The notes under the pieces: generated by a model
The model's database searches: none
The model's input: the letters and a program-made list of their open reading frames with translations, nothing else
What the model was told of the DNA's origin: nothing
Translations under genes and position numbers: made by a program
In this document: positions 39,453 to 46,367 of the stretch, piece after piece
Numbering within the stretch: the first letter of the stretch is position 1
How the letters are laid out: the number at the start of each line of letters is the position of its first letter
Assembly: GCF_039528515.1 (NCBI RefSeq)
Contig: NZ_BAAALT010000014.1
Coordinates: 33,819-97,818 of the forward strand
DNA from: Luedemannella flava
Lineage (GTDB): Bacteria; Actinomycetota; Actinomycetes; Mycobacteriales; Micromonosporaceae
Reading direction: 5' to 3'
Length of the DNA: 64,000 nt

Positions 39453-40559
39453 TCAGCCGCGGACGGCCGCGACCGCCTCGGCGAGACGGCGCACGCCCTC
39501 GTCGATCTGGTCGACGGTCACCGCCGAGTACGCCAGCCGCAGCGCGTGCCGGCCGCCGTCGAGGTAGAAGTCGCTGCCCTTGACGACCGCGCAGCCGCGC
39601 TCGGCGGCCGCGGCGAACACCGCGTCGGCGTCCACGTCGTCGCCCAGCTCGATCCAGAGGAAGTAGCCGCCGTCGGGCTCGGTGAACCGGGCCTCCGGCA
39701 GGTGCGTGCGCAGCGCGTCGGCGAGCTTGGCGGCCCGCTCCGACAGCGCGGCGCGCACCCCGAGGATCGACTTCTCCAGGTCGCCGGCCTCGCAGAACTG
39801 GTACACCGTCGCCTCGGCGAGCATGTTCGGCGAGATGTAGAGGTTCAGCGCGGTCTTCGCGATGTTGGCGATCAGCTTGGCGTCGCCGATGAGGTAGCCC
39901 ACGCGCACGCCCGGGCAGACCGTCTTGGTGAACGACGACGCGTGCACCACGACCGGCTCGCCGTCGCCGGCCGCGTCGAGGGCCAGCAGCGTCGGCAGCG
40001 GCTCGCCCCGGAACCGGACCTCGGCGTACGGGTCGTCCTCGAAGATCGTGAACCCGTACTCCCGGGCGAGGGTGATGAGCGCGGCCCGCCGCTCCACCGA
40101 GAGGGTGACGCCCGCGGGGTTCTGGTAGTTCGGGATGATGTGCGCGAGCTTCGGGCGCAGCCCCGACTCCAGCAGGCCGCGCAGCTCCTCGACGTCGATG
40201 CCGTGCTCGTCGACGGTGACCTGGTGCACCTTCGCGCCCATGGTCTTGAGGCTCAGCAGCGTCCGGTCGTACGTCGGGCTCTCGACGATCACGTCGTCGC
40301 CCGGGCTGACCAGGTGGTTGAACAGGAACGCGTCGGCCTGCAGCGACCCGTTCGTCACCAGCACCTGGTCCTCGCCCACGCCGTAGCGCTTCGCGATCCA
40401 CGACCGCAGCGGCGCGTAGCCGGTCGCCGGGCCGTACGCGGTCACGCCCGCCGGATCGGCGTCGAACGCGCGGCCGGCGGCGGCCTTCAGGCCGGCGATG
40501 TCGATGATGTCGAGGGACGGGGCGCCACGGGCGAAGGAGATCAGCTGAGCTGCGGTCAT
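39453..40559 (-). CDS. PLP-dependent aminotransferase, class I fold
   Basis: 368 residues. Similar to 2-aminoadipate/aromatic aminotransferases of the MocR-core type, but without an N-terminal HTH. ARGAPSLDIIDIAGL starts the fold. TNGSLQADAFLFNHL, SPTYDRTLL, PNYQNPAGVTLS, FEDDPYAEVRF and the Schiff-base lysine in SSFTKTVCPGVRVGYL are all present. The start ATG (40559) overlaps the stop of an uncertain upstream open frame by four bases. Amino-donor specificity cannot be told. Confidence 0.93.
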   Translation of the reverse strand: MTAAQLISFARGAPSLDIIDIAGLKAAAGRAFDADPAGVTAYGPATGYAPLRSWIAKRYGVGEDQVLVTNGSLQADAFLFNHLVSPGDDVIVESPTYDRTLLSLKTMGAKVHQVTVDEHGIDVEELRGLLESGLRPKLAHIIPNYQNPAGVTLSVERRAALITLAREYGFTIFEDDPYAEVRFRGEPLPTLLALDAAGDGEPVVVHASSFTKTVCPGVRVGYLIGDAKLIANIAKTALNLYISPNMLAEATVYQFCEAGDLEKSILGVRAALSERAAKLADALRTHLPEARFTEPDGGYFLWIELGDDVDADAVFAAAAERGCAVVKGSDFYLDGGRHALRLAYSAVTVDQIDEGVRRLAEAVAAVRG

Positions 40560-41183
40560 ACCGCACAGGGTATCGGCTCGCCAGCAGGCGCTTTTACGCG
40601 GTTTACCGGCGCGTGACATGGGTTTGCCGTGGTCCGGGGCGTTGCCGCGACGATCTCCACAGACACCCGGGCCGGCCAGCGACAAACATCACCCGATGGG
40701 GCCCAGAAACAGAGGATATTTATCGCGTCACCGGGGCCGGGCCGTCGGCTAACACGGCGTGGTCCGTGCCGCGTGGAGATCACTACCTCCGGTACGGACG
40801 TGCAGTCGGACCGCAAGGCGTCGACATACGCCGTTCCGTGATCGCCGAACGCGGTGCAAACAGGCAGTCCGGCGACCCCGTAACCGACAAACCGCCCCTC
40901 GCTGGTTGTGAAGATCACCGTCTCCTGTGCCAGCATGCAGCCCAGCCACACTCCCGCACAGGAGACCGAGATCTTGGCGGACACCCACCCCCGGGCCTCA
41001 TGATCGCGCTGCCGAGCGGGAAGCCCCGGCCCGTCTCGAGCCGAGGACCGCGGCCACACGTCGGTTTCGCCCACCGGACGCCGATCTTCCCGCCCAAACA
41101 GCGTCATGATCGCCAGCCGGAGACGCAGCACGCCTCAGCGACCAACGCAGGCGCCGGGCCGTCGCACGTCAACACCTGATGCG
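40560..41183. other. Interval without a confident gene; weak leftward ORF 40556-40984
   Basis: About 620 bp between dcd and the aminotransferase gene, visibly less GC-rich than its surroundings. I see no known family. The best candidate is a leftward frame from GTG 40984 to 40558/40556, about 142 residues (VSAKISVSCAGVWLGC onward). It is cysteine-rich, and its stop overlaps the aminotransferase start as ATGA. The first half has high-GC third positions; the second half loses that bias. It may be a decayed or very young gene, or chance. Confidence 0.35.
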
Positions 41184-41822
41184 TCAGTCCGAATCAGTCG
41201 TGCGCCAGGTCTGGAAGTTCTGCCACGCGCGGCTGGCCGTCGGGCCGCGTTGGCCCTGGTACCGCGAGCCGTAGACGGCCGAGCCGTAGGGGTGCTCGGC
41301 GGGCGAGGACAGCCGGAACACGCACAGCTGGCCGATCTTCATGCCCGGCCAGAGCGTCATCGGCAGCGTCGCGACGTTGGACAGCTCCAGCGTCACGTGC
41401 CCCGAGAAGCCGGGGTCGATGAAGCCCGCCGTCGAGTGGGTCAGCAGGCCCAGCCGGCCGAGGCTCGACTTGCCCTCGATCCGCGCGGCCAGGGCGTCAC
41501 CGAGGGTGACGACCTCCAAAGTGGAGGCGAGCACGAACTCGCCCGGGTGCAGCACGAACGGCTGCCCGTCCGGCACCTCGACGAGGCTGGTCAGGTCGTC
41601 CTGCCGCTGCGCCGGGTCGATGTGGGTATAAAGGTGGTTGTTGAAGGTCCGGAACCACCGGTCGAGCCGCACGTCGATGCTGGACGGCTGGACGAGCTCC
41701 GACTCATACGGCGACAACTGGAGTTGGCCGTTCTTGATCTCGGTCACGAGGTCGCGGTCGGAGAGCAGCACCCCTGGAGAGTACGGCACCCGCGCCTCGC
41801 TGACCTGCGCCGTGTCCGCCAT
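41184..41822 (-). CDS. dcd: dCTP deaminase
   Basis: Converts dCTP toward dUTP/dUMP for thymidylate synthesis. 212 residues from ATG 41822. VLLSDRDLVTEI marks the usual family N-terminus, so there is an extra leader of about 20 residues. VQPSSIDVRLDRWFR, VLHPGEFVLASTLE, ARIEGKSSLGRLGLLTHSTA and IDPGFSGHVTLEL are diagnostic; the last two hold the trimer active site. GYQGQRGP-type end (SRYQGQRGPTASRAW) is present. A GTG at 41771 would give the standard length. Whether it also hydrolyses dUTP cannot be told here. Confidence 0.95.
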   Translation of the reverse strand: MADTAQVSEARVPYSPGVLLSDRDLVTEIKNGQLQLSPYESELVQPSSIDVRLDRWFRTFNNHLYTHIDPAQRQDDLTSLVEVPDGQPFVLHPGEFVLASTLEVVTLGDALAARIEGKSSLGRLGLLTHSTAGFIDPGFSGHVTLELSNVATLPMTLWPGMKIGQLCVFRLSSPAEHPYGSAVYGSRYQGQRGPTASRAWQNFQTWRTTDSD

Positions 41823-41896
41823 GTGGACCACGCCTTATTTGTCCCATAATTCCCCCGGCGTGTCGCGCTGCGTCACCGCGTGTCGCGCTTCCGATC

Positions 41897-41912
41897 TAGA
41901 ACACATGTTCTA
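41897..41912. promoter_or_regulatory. 16-bp palindrome with a GAAC-N4-GTTC core (LexA-like box)
   Basis: Perfect palindrome TAGAACACATGTTCTA. The core GAAC-N4-GTTC is that of the Gram-positive SOS box, though actinobacterial boxes usually have TCGAAC/GTTCGA. It sits immediately before a TAGAGT -10 box (41913-41918), so a bound protein would block transcription of the gene starting at 41925. Confidence 0.6.
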
Positions 41913-41924
41913 TAGAGTGATCCC

Positions 41925-42479
41925 ATGGTCTTCTGGTCCGAGTTCGCCGCAGCCGCCCCGTGGCTGGCCACCGACATAAGAACCTTGATCCATCAGTACG
42001 GGCCGGGGCTCGGCTATCTCGCGACCGTCCGCCCCGACGGTGGCCCGCGCATACACCCCGTCGCTCCCGTCGTCACAGACGGTGGCCTCTTCTGCTTCCT
42101 ACTCTCCTCACCCAAGCGACGCGACCTTGAACGGGACGGCCGCTATGCCCTGCACACCTTCCCGCCGGAGGACGACGACACGGAGGGTTACCTCTCCGGT
42201 CGCGCTCACCCCGTCACCGACCCGGTCCGTCGTCACCGTGTGGCCGCCGCGTCCCGAGCCGCGCTCCGGGTCGACTGGCGCCTCTTCGAGCTGGACATCG
42301 AAGTGGCCATGGTGACCCGCCACCTCGGCTCGACCCGCACCCCGACCCACTCCGTCTGGCACGCCCCCGGCGCGGCCCGCGAGCCGTCCACGGCCCGCGC
42401 CGAACCCCAAGGCGTTCTCACGGTCACCATCCCGCCGACCTTCGTGACGACCGCCCCGCCCCTGGCCCGCCTCACCTGA
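41925..42479 (+). CDS. Pyridoxamine-phosphate-oxidase-fold protein (FMN/F420 split barrel)
   Basis: 184 residues. YLATVRPDGGPRIHPVAPVV is the split-barrel signature, followed by LFCFLLSSPKRRDLERDGRYALHTF (strands and dimer helix; split here as LFCFLLSSPKRRDLERD and GRYALHTF). Related proteins use FMN, F420 or haem. The extended C-terminus (THSVWHAPGAAREP) resembles a subfamily of unknown function. No ribosome site; the TAGAGT -10 box ends 6 nt before the ATG, so the mRNA is probably leaderless. A LexA-like palindrome overlaps the promoter. Confidence 0.82.
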   Translation: MVFWSEFAAAAPWLATDIRTLIHQYGPGLGYLATVRPDGGPRIHPVAPVVTDGGLFCFLLSSPKRRDLERDGRYALHTFPPEDDDTEGYLSGRAHPVTDPVRRHRVAAASRAALRVDWRLFELDIEVAMVTRHLGSTRTPTHSVWHAPGAAREPSTARAEPQGVLTVTIPPTFVTTAPPLARLT

Positions 42480-42536
42480 CCCGCCGGTCACCCCGACGCG
42501 ACAAGAACCGACGTGCACCTTCCGGCCCCACTCGGG

Positions 42537-42542
42537 TAGAGT
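42537..42542 (+). promoter_or_regulatory. -10 box of the tRNA-Gly gene
   Basis: TAGAGT, ending 10 bp before the first base of the tRNA. I see no clear -35 element. Confidence 0.5.
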
Positions 42543-42552
42543 GGTCCCGCCC

Positions 42553-42623
42553 GCGGGTGTAGTTCAATGGCAGAACATCAGCTTCCCAAGCTGACAGTGC
42601 GAGTTCGATTCTCGTCACCCGCT
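42553..42623 (+). tRNA. tRNA-Gly (anticodon CCC)
   Basis: 71-nt cloverleaf. Acceptor stem GCGGGTG pairs with CACCCGC, the D arm has TTCAATGGCAGAA, the anticodon stem-loop TCAGC-TTCCCAA-GCTGA gives anticodon CCC (reads GGG), and the T arm GCGAG-TTCGATT-CTCGT is intact. CCA is not encoded. A hairpin terminator follows at once. Confidence 0.95.
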
Positions 42624-42629
42624 CTTCAC

Positions 42630-42657
42630 GAAAGCCCTGGCCCCGGCCAGGGCTTTC
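42630..42657 (+). terminator. Hairpin terminator after tRNA-Gly
   Basis: Perfect 13-bp stem (42630-42642 with 42645-42657), beginning 7 nt after the tRNA 3' end. Confidence 0.8.
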
Positions 42658-42672
42658 CGCTACTCAGCCCCG

Positions 42673-43036
42673 CATTGATCAATTGGGCATCAACCTTGGG
42701 ACGAAAGGTCGCCCTACAGCCTGCTCCCGCAGCGCCTTCGTCCACTCTGTCCACATGCCCCGCCACAAAACCCGCCAAAGCCGCTGGCGCCGCATGGCTA
42801 CGGTGGACTTCATGGAAACGGACAACGAGGCAGACAAGCGACCTGTGGCTAGCCTGCCCATCCCGGAGACCGCCGCTGCGAGCGACTGGACCCTGCTGGC
42901 CGCGGCCGCCGGCATCGTCGCCAGTCTGGTGCTCGTCTGGCGCCACCGTCGGCGTGCCCGCCAACGCTGACAACCCCAACCGGGCTCCACATTGATCTTG
43001 GGACGAAGCCCGCGCCATATCGTGGTTTCGTCCCAG
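42673..43036. repeat. Short direct and inverted repeats around a small ORF
   Basis: The words CATTGATC and CTTGGGACGAA occur together at 42673-42705 and, joined directly, at 42990-43007. An inverted copy (TTCGTCCCAG) lies at 43027-43036. The pair flanks the small frame at 42812-42970. Confidence 0.6.
42812..42970 (+). CDS. Possible small single-pass membrane protein
   Basis: 52 residues. Acidic N-terminus (METDNEADKRP), one hydrophobic segment (WTLLAAAAGIVASLVLVW), then a basic RHRRRARQR end, which is a correct positive-inside topology. The ribosome site is weak (GGTGGA). No family recognised. It lies between the tRNA terminator and the convergent small genes, bracketed by short repeats. It may not be expressed. 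Confidence 0.4.
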   Translation: METDNEADKRPVASLPIPETAAASDWTLLAAAAGIVASLVLVWRHRRRARQR

Positions 43037-43078
43037 GATTCGCTGGCCGGGGAAACGGGTGAGCCGGTCGGGACCGCG

Positions 43079-43318
43079 TCAGGGGTGGTCGAACTGGGGG
43101 ATCGTGGGGAGCTTCGTCCTGGCCGCCGCCAGGGCGCGGTCGAGGCAGTAGTCGAGGGTGTTGCCGTCCACCCGCACGCCACCGTCCGCCAAAGGCCGGC
43201 CGGTGATGACCACGGTCCACCGCTTGTGCTCCCGCTCGCCGTCGAACTTGACGAGGCTGACCAGCCCGAGGTCGCCCAACGCGGCCAGTACGTCCGCGAC
43301 GCGGTCCGCGGCTGCCAT
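43079..43318 (-). CDS. Small hypothetical protein
   Basis: 79 residues: MAAADRVADVLAALGDLGLV, then VKFDGEREHKRWTVVITGRP and a helical end NTLDYCLDRALAAARTKLP. A soluble alpha/beta miniprotein. The ATG overlaps the stop of the upstream membrane-protein gene by one base (TGATG), so the two form an operon. Family and function not recognised. Confidence 0.65.
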   Translation of the reverse strand: MAAADRVADVLAALGDLGLVSLVKFDGEREHKRWTVVITGRPLADGGVRVDGNTLDYCLDRALAAARTKLPTIPQFDHP

Positions 43319-43731
43319 CAGACGTCGCGGCGGATGACGACGTGAGCCAGGCGGGCGGGGTCGGCGGGGTGCCGGACCAACTGCCAGTCGGCGCGCTCGT
43401 CGTCGCGCGGCAGCCAGTCGTGGTACGGCAGGTAGGCCAGCCGCCACGCGATCCGCGCCGTGAACCAGATGTTGTAGAACGGGATCAACGCGCACAGAGC
43501 ATCCCGCCGGCGGTAGGACACGAGCGGCGTGACGAACGCCAACAGCAGCACGGGGACCAACATGTTGGCCAGCCCCAGTGAAATCCTGGCGGGCGGGTCC
43601 AGCGACATCGCCGCCAACGTGTCCCGCAGGACCGCGGTGGGCACCCAGACCAGCGCGAACACGACCAGCGCAAGCACAAACCGCACAAATCCGGTACGCG
43701 GCGGCCGGGCCGGTACAGCGTCCTCAGTCAT
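43318..43731 (-). CDS. Small membrane protein (DUF4328-like layout)
   Basis: 137 residues from ATG 43731, which follows GAGGGATGAC. Two strong hydrophobic segments (FVRFVLALVVFALVWVPTAV; LGLANMLVPVLLLAFVTPLV), then RRRDALCALIPFYNIWFTAR and a Trp/Tyr-rich, charged end (LPYHDWLPRDDERADWQLV). IPFYNIWFT resembles the IPFxNLWxP motif of DUF4328-type membrane proteins, but the match is loose. Coupled to the 79-residue protein downstream. Confidence 0.65.
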   Translation of the reverse strand: MTEDAVPARPPRTGFVRFVLALVVFALVWVPTAVLRDTLAAMSLDPPARISLGLANMLVPVLLLAFVTPLVSYRRRDALCALIPFYNIWFTARIAWRLAYLPYHDWLPRDDERADWQLVRHPADPARLAHVVIRRDV

Positions 43732-43904
43732 GTCATCCCTCGTCATCCGCGAACCCACCACGGTAGAGGGCACCGCAATCGTCGCCAACCTCGGCGGAAT
43801 GCGACGGGGCGCTCACCACGATGGTCAAGGCCCCGGCTGACCCAACCGCGGACACCCACCGCGAGGACGTCGGGTCGGCGCGGGGCGTGCTGGCCAAGGC
43901 CGGG

Positions 43905-45251
43905 CTACAGGACCTCATGTGCGCCCGCCCGGGCGACGGTCTGGTCCTCGCCGGGAGTACGGGCGTGGGTTGCCTGTTCGGGCATGCCGGCCGCACGGAC
44001 ATGACCGTCGACGTCGCCGGCGCCATCCTCGACGCTGGCTGCCTGCCGGCGCCGAGCTGACGCCGTCACGACGAGCCCGACCAGCAGGAACCCGGCGGCG
44101 ACCGCGGCCGCCAGCCCGTATCCGTCGCGCAGGGCCGCCGTCACGTCAACACCGTCCGCGAGTACCCCCCGCGTGCGCGCGGCGGCGATCGCCGTCAGCG
44201 TCGCCAACCCCGCCACGGCGCCCGCCTGCTGCACGGTGTTGACCACCCCGGACGCGAACCCGGCGTTGTCGGGCGTGGCGTTGGCCATGGCCAGCATGGT
44301 CACCGCCGGCATGGCCACCCCGAAGCCCAGCCCGGCGACCAGGAACACGGGGAGCAGGTCCACCGTGTAGGAGCCGTCGACGGGAGCGCGGCTGAGCAGG
44401 CCGATTCCGGCGGCGAACAGCCCGAGCCCGGCGACGAGCACCGGGCGTGCCCCGAAGCGCGCGACCAGTCCGGGGGCGACCCACAGCGACACGGCCCCGA
44501 TCACGATGGGCGTGGGCAGGAACGCCAGGCCGGCCGACATCGCGGAGTACCCGAGGACGTTCTGCAGGTAGAGCGCCGTGGTGAACTGGAAGCCGAACCC
44601 GGCCGCGAAGATGAGGGCGGCGGTGACGTGCGGGCGCCACGCGACGCGCAGGCGGGTCCGGCGCCGCGCGCGGCTGCCCGCCACAACAGGCACGACGTAC
44701 GGAGCGAGGACGAGCGCCGCGAGTCCGATGGGGACGTTGACGAGGAACGTCCACGGCCAGCCGAGCGTCGAGGTCACGACGCCGCCGCCGAGCAGCCCGA
44801 TGGACGCCCCGGCGGCGGAGACGAAGCTGAAGATGCCCAGCGCCCGCGCCTGCTCGCCGGGCCCCGGGTAGGCCGTGACGATCATGCCGAGGATCACCGC
44901 GGACGCGACGGCCCCGCCGGCGCCCTGCACGACGCGGCTGGCGAGCAGCGCGAGGGCGCTGGTGGCGAGCCCGCACGCCAGCGACGCGGCGGTGAAGACG
45001 GCGAGCCCGATGAGGAACACCCGCCGCCGGCCGAAGACGTCCCCGAGCCGCCCGGCGGGCAGCAGGAGCAGCCCGAACGGGATCAGGTACGCGTTCACCA
45101 CCCAGGCCAGCGCGTTCGGGGAGAGGTCGAGGTCGGACTGGATGGCCGGCAGCGCGAGCGCCACCACGTTGCCATCCAAAATGATCATCAGCTGCATGGC
45201 GCAGAGCACGGCCAGGGCGAGGCCACGCGAGCGCGGCGGGTGCACGGTCAC
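43905..45251 (-). CDS. MFS drug:H+ antiporter (DHA2/EmrB-QacA type)
   Basis: 448 residues, 12-14 membrane helices. Motif D-like MIILDGNVVALALPAIQSDL at TM1, motif A GRLGDVFGRRRVFLIG, motif C region GGGVVTSTLGWPWTFLVNVP. GTG start at 45251, 7 nt after a TACGGT -10 box (45259-45264, reverse strand), so the mRNA is likely leaderless. An operator-like palindrome overlaps that promoter. It lies directly downstream of a marR gene, its likely regulator. Exports an unknown toxic compound. Confidence 0.92.
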   Translation of the reverse strand: MTVHPPRSRGLALAVLCAMQLMIILDGNVVALALPAIQSDLDLSPNALAWVVNAYLIPFGLLLLPAGRLGDVFGRRRVFLIGLAVFTAASLACGLATSALALLASRVVQGAGGAVASAVILGMIVTAYPGPGEQARALGIFSFVSAAGASIGLLGGGVVTSTLGWPWTFLVNVPIGLAALVLAPYVVPVVAGSRARRRTRLRVAWRPHVTAALIFAAGFGFQFTTALYLQNVLGYSAMSAGLAFLPTPIVIGAVSLWVAPGLVARFGARPVLVAGLGLFAAGIGLLSRAPVDGSYTVDLLPVFLVAGLGFGVAMPAVTMLAMANATPDNAGFASGVVNTVQQAGAVAGLATLTAIAAARTRGVLADGVDVTAALRDGYGLAAAVAAGFLLVGLVVTASARRRQAASVEDGAGDVDGHVRAAGMPEQATHARTPGEDQTVARAGAHEVL

Positions 45252-45261
45252 GAGAATGACC

Positions 45262-45280
45262 GTAACAGATAATCTGCTAC
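45262..45280. promoter_or_regulatory. MarR-type operator over the MFS promoter
   Basis: Palindrome GTAACAGAT-A-ATCTGCTAC, 8 of 9 pairs matching around one central base. It covers part of the MFS -10 box and the upstream spacer. It lies in the 48-bp gap between marR and the transporter. The core GATAATC also occurs between marR and the acetyltransferase (45804-45810). Confidence 0.6.
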
Positions 45281-45299
45281 CAGACGATCCTGTAGCGAC

Positions 45300-45779
45300 C
45301 TAAGTTCGCGGCGGCCGGGACCTGCGGACGGTCCGACCGGGGGACTCGACGGGCGCCGCCAACGGACCGTCCACCAGCGACGCGAGCGACTCGAGGAAGC
45401 CGTCGCCGTCGGCCAGCGTGGCGAGGACCTCCCGGTGCACGCGGTCGACGATCTTCTGCCCGGTCGCGGCTGCCCGGGCGCCCTCGTCGGTGACCGCGAC
45501 GATGCGGGCCCGCCGGTCCGTCTCCGACGGCCGGCGCACCGCGAGGCCCGCGCGCTCCAGCTCGTCCACGGTGGACACCATCGTCGTCTTGTCGAGGTGG
45601 GCCAGCTCGGCCAGCTCGATCTGCGTCCGGTCGCGCTCCAGCGCGTGGATCAGCACGCACTGCATCCGCGGCGTCAGCCCGGCCTCGGCCAGCTCGGCGG
45701 TGAGCCGCGTGTTCAGCACGTGCCCGGCATGCGCGAACAGGCCGGTCAGGTCGAGCACGGTGCGCTTCGGGATCGCCAT
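45300..45779 (-). CDS. MarR family transcriptional regulator
   Basis: 159 residues. VLDLTGLFAHAGHVLNTRL is the dimer helix, MQCVLIHALERDRTQIELAE leads to the recognition helix LDKTTMVSTVDELERAGLAV, and the wing is RRPSETDRRARIVAVTDEG. A disordered basic tail follows (PGRTVRRSRPPRT). ATG at 45779 lies 6 nt after a TATTCT -10 box (45786-45791, reverse strand); leaderless. Probably represses the MFS gene downstream and perhaps itself. Confidence 0.93.
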   Translation of the reverse strand: MAIPKRTVLDLTGLFAHAGHVLNTRLTAELAEAGLTPRMQCVLIHALERDRTQIELAELAHLDKTTMVSTVDELERAGLAVRRPSETDRRARIVAVTDEGARAAATGQKIVDRVHREVLATLADGDGFLESLASLVDGPLAAPVESPGRTVRRSRPPRT

Positions 45780-45785
45780 GGACCC

Positions 45786-45815
45786 AGAATAGGTCGCGGG
45801 GCGGATAATCCAATC
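45786..45815. promoter_or_regulatory. Back-to-back leaderless promoters of marR and the acetyltransferase
   Basis: The two start codons are only 36 bp apart. TATTCT (45786-45791, reverse) serves marR and GATAAT (45804-45809, forward) serves the acetyltransferase. Each -35 region must lie near or inside the opposite gene. The forward -10 box is part of a GGAT-A-ATCC palindrome (45803-45811) sharing its core with the operator before the MFS gene. Confidence 0.6.
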
Positions 45816-46367
45816 GTGGACGTTGTCCTGACCACCGAGCGCCTCATCCTGCGCCGGTTCACGCCCGCGGACGTGGACCTCCTCGTCGAGCTCGACGGCG
45901 ACCCCGAGGTCATGCGCTTCCTCACCAACGGCAGACCCACGCCGTACGCCACGGTCCGCGACGAGATCCTGCCAAAGATCATTCAGGGGTACACGACGCG
46001 ACCGCGCCACGGAAAGTGGGCAACCCTCGACCGGTCCGGCGAGTTCCTGGGCTGGCACTCCCTGAAGTTCACCGGCGACGACACCCAGGCCGAACTGGGC
46101 TACCGGCTGCGCCGCGCCGCCTGGGGCCACGGCTACGCCACCGAGGGCGCCCGTGCCCTCATCGACGACGCGTTCACCACGCGCGGCCTACGCCGCGTCT
46201 ACGCCGAGACCATGGCCGTCAACCAGGCGTCGCGCCGCGTGATGGAGAAGTCCGGCCTGCGCTACGTGCGCACGTTCCACCTCGACTTCGACGACCCGAT
46301 CCCCGGCACCGAGCACGGCGAGGTCGAGTACGCCATCACCCGCGACGAGTGGCTCGCCGCCGGTTGA
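45816..46367 (+). CDS. GNAT family N-acetyltransferase (RimJ/RimL type)
   Basis: 183 residues, GTG start. LTTERLILRRFTPADVDLLV is the standard opening of RimJ/RimL-like GNATs. AELGYRLRRAAWGHGYATEG carries the acetyl-CoA loop, and AVNQASRRVMEKSGLRYVRT is the C-terminal motif. It acts on a protein N-terminus, an amine metabolite or an antibiotic; the sequence does not tell. Divergent from marR through a very short shared promoter. Its stop abuts the convergent antiporter gene. Confidence 0.93.
   Translation: MDVVLTTERLILRRFTPADVDLLVELDGDPEVMRFLTNGRPTPYATVRDEILPKIIQGYTTRPRHGKWATLDRSGEFLGWHSLKFTGDDTQAELGYRLRRAAWGHGYATEGARALIDDAFTTRGLRRVYAETMAVNQASRRVMEKSGLRYVRTFHLDFDDPIPGTEHGEVEYAITRDEWLAAG

Noticed and set aside
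42553..43036. Integrated element at tRNA-Gly
   Set aside because: No integrase gene and no duplicated tRNA 3' end were seen. Only short repeated words are present, so I report them as repeats rather than an island.
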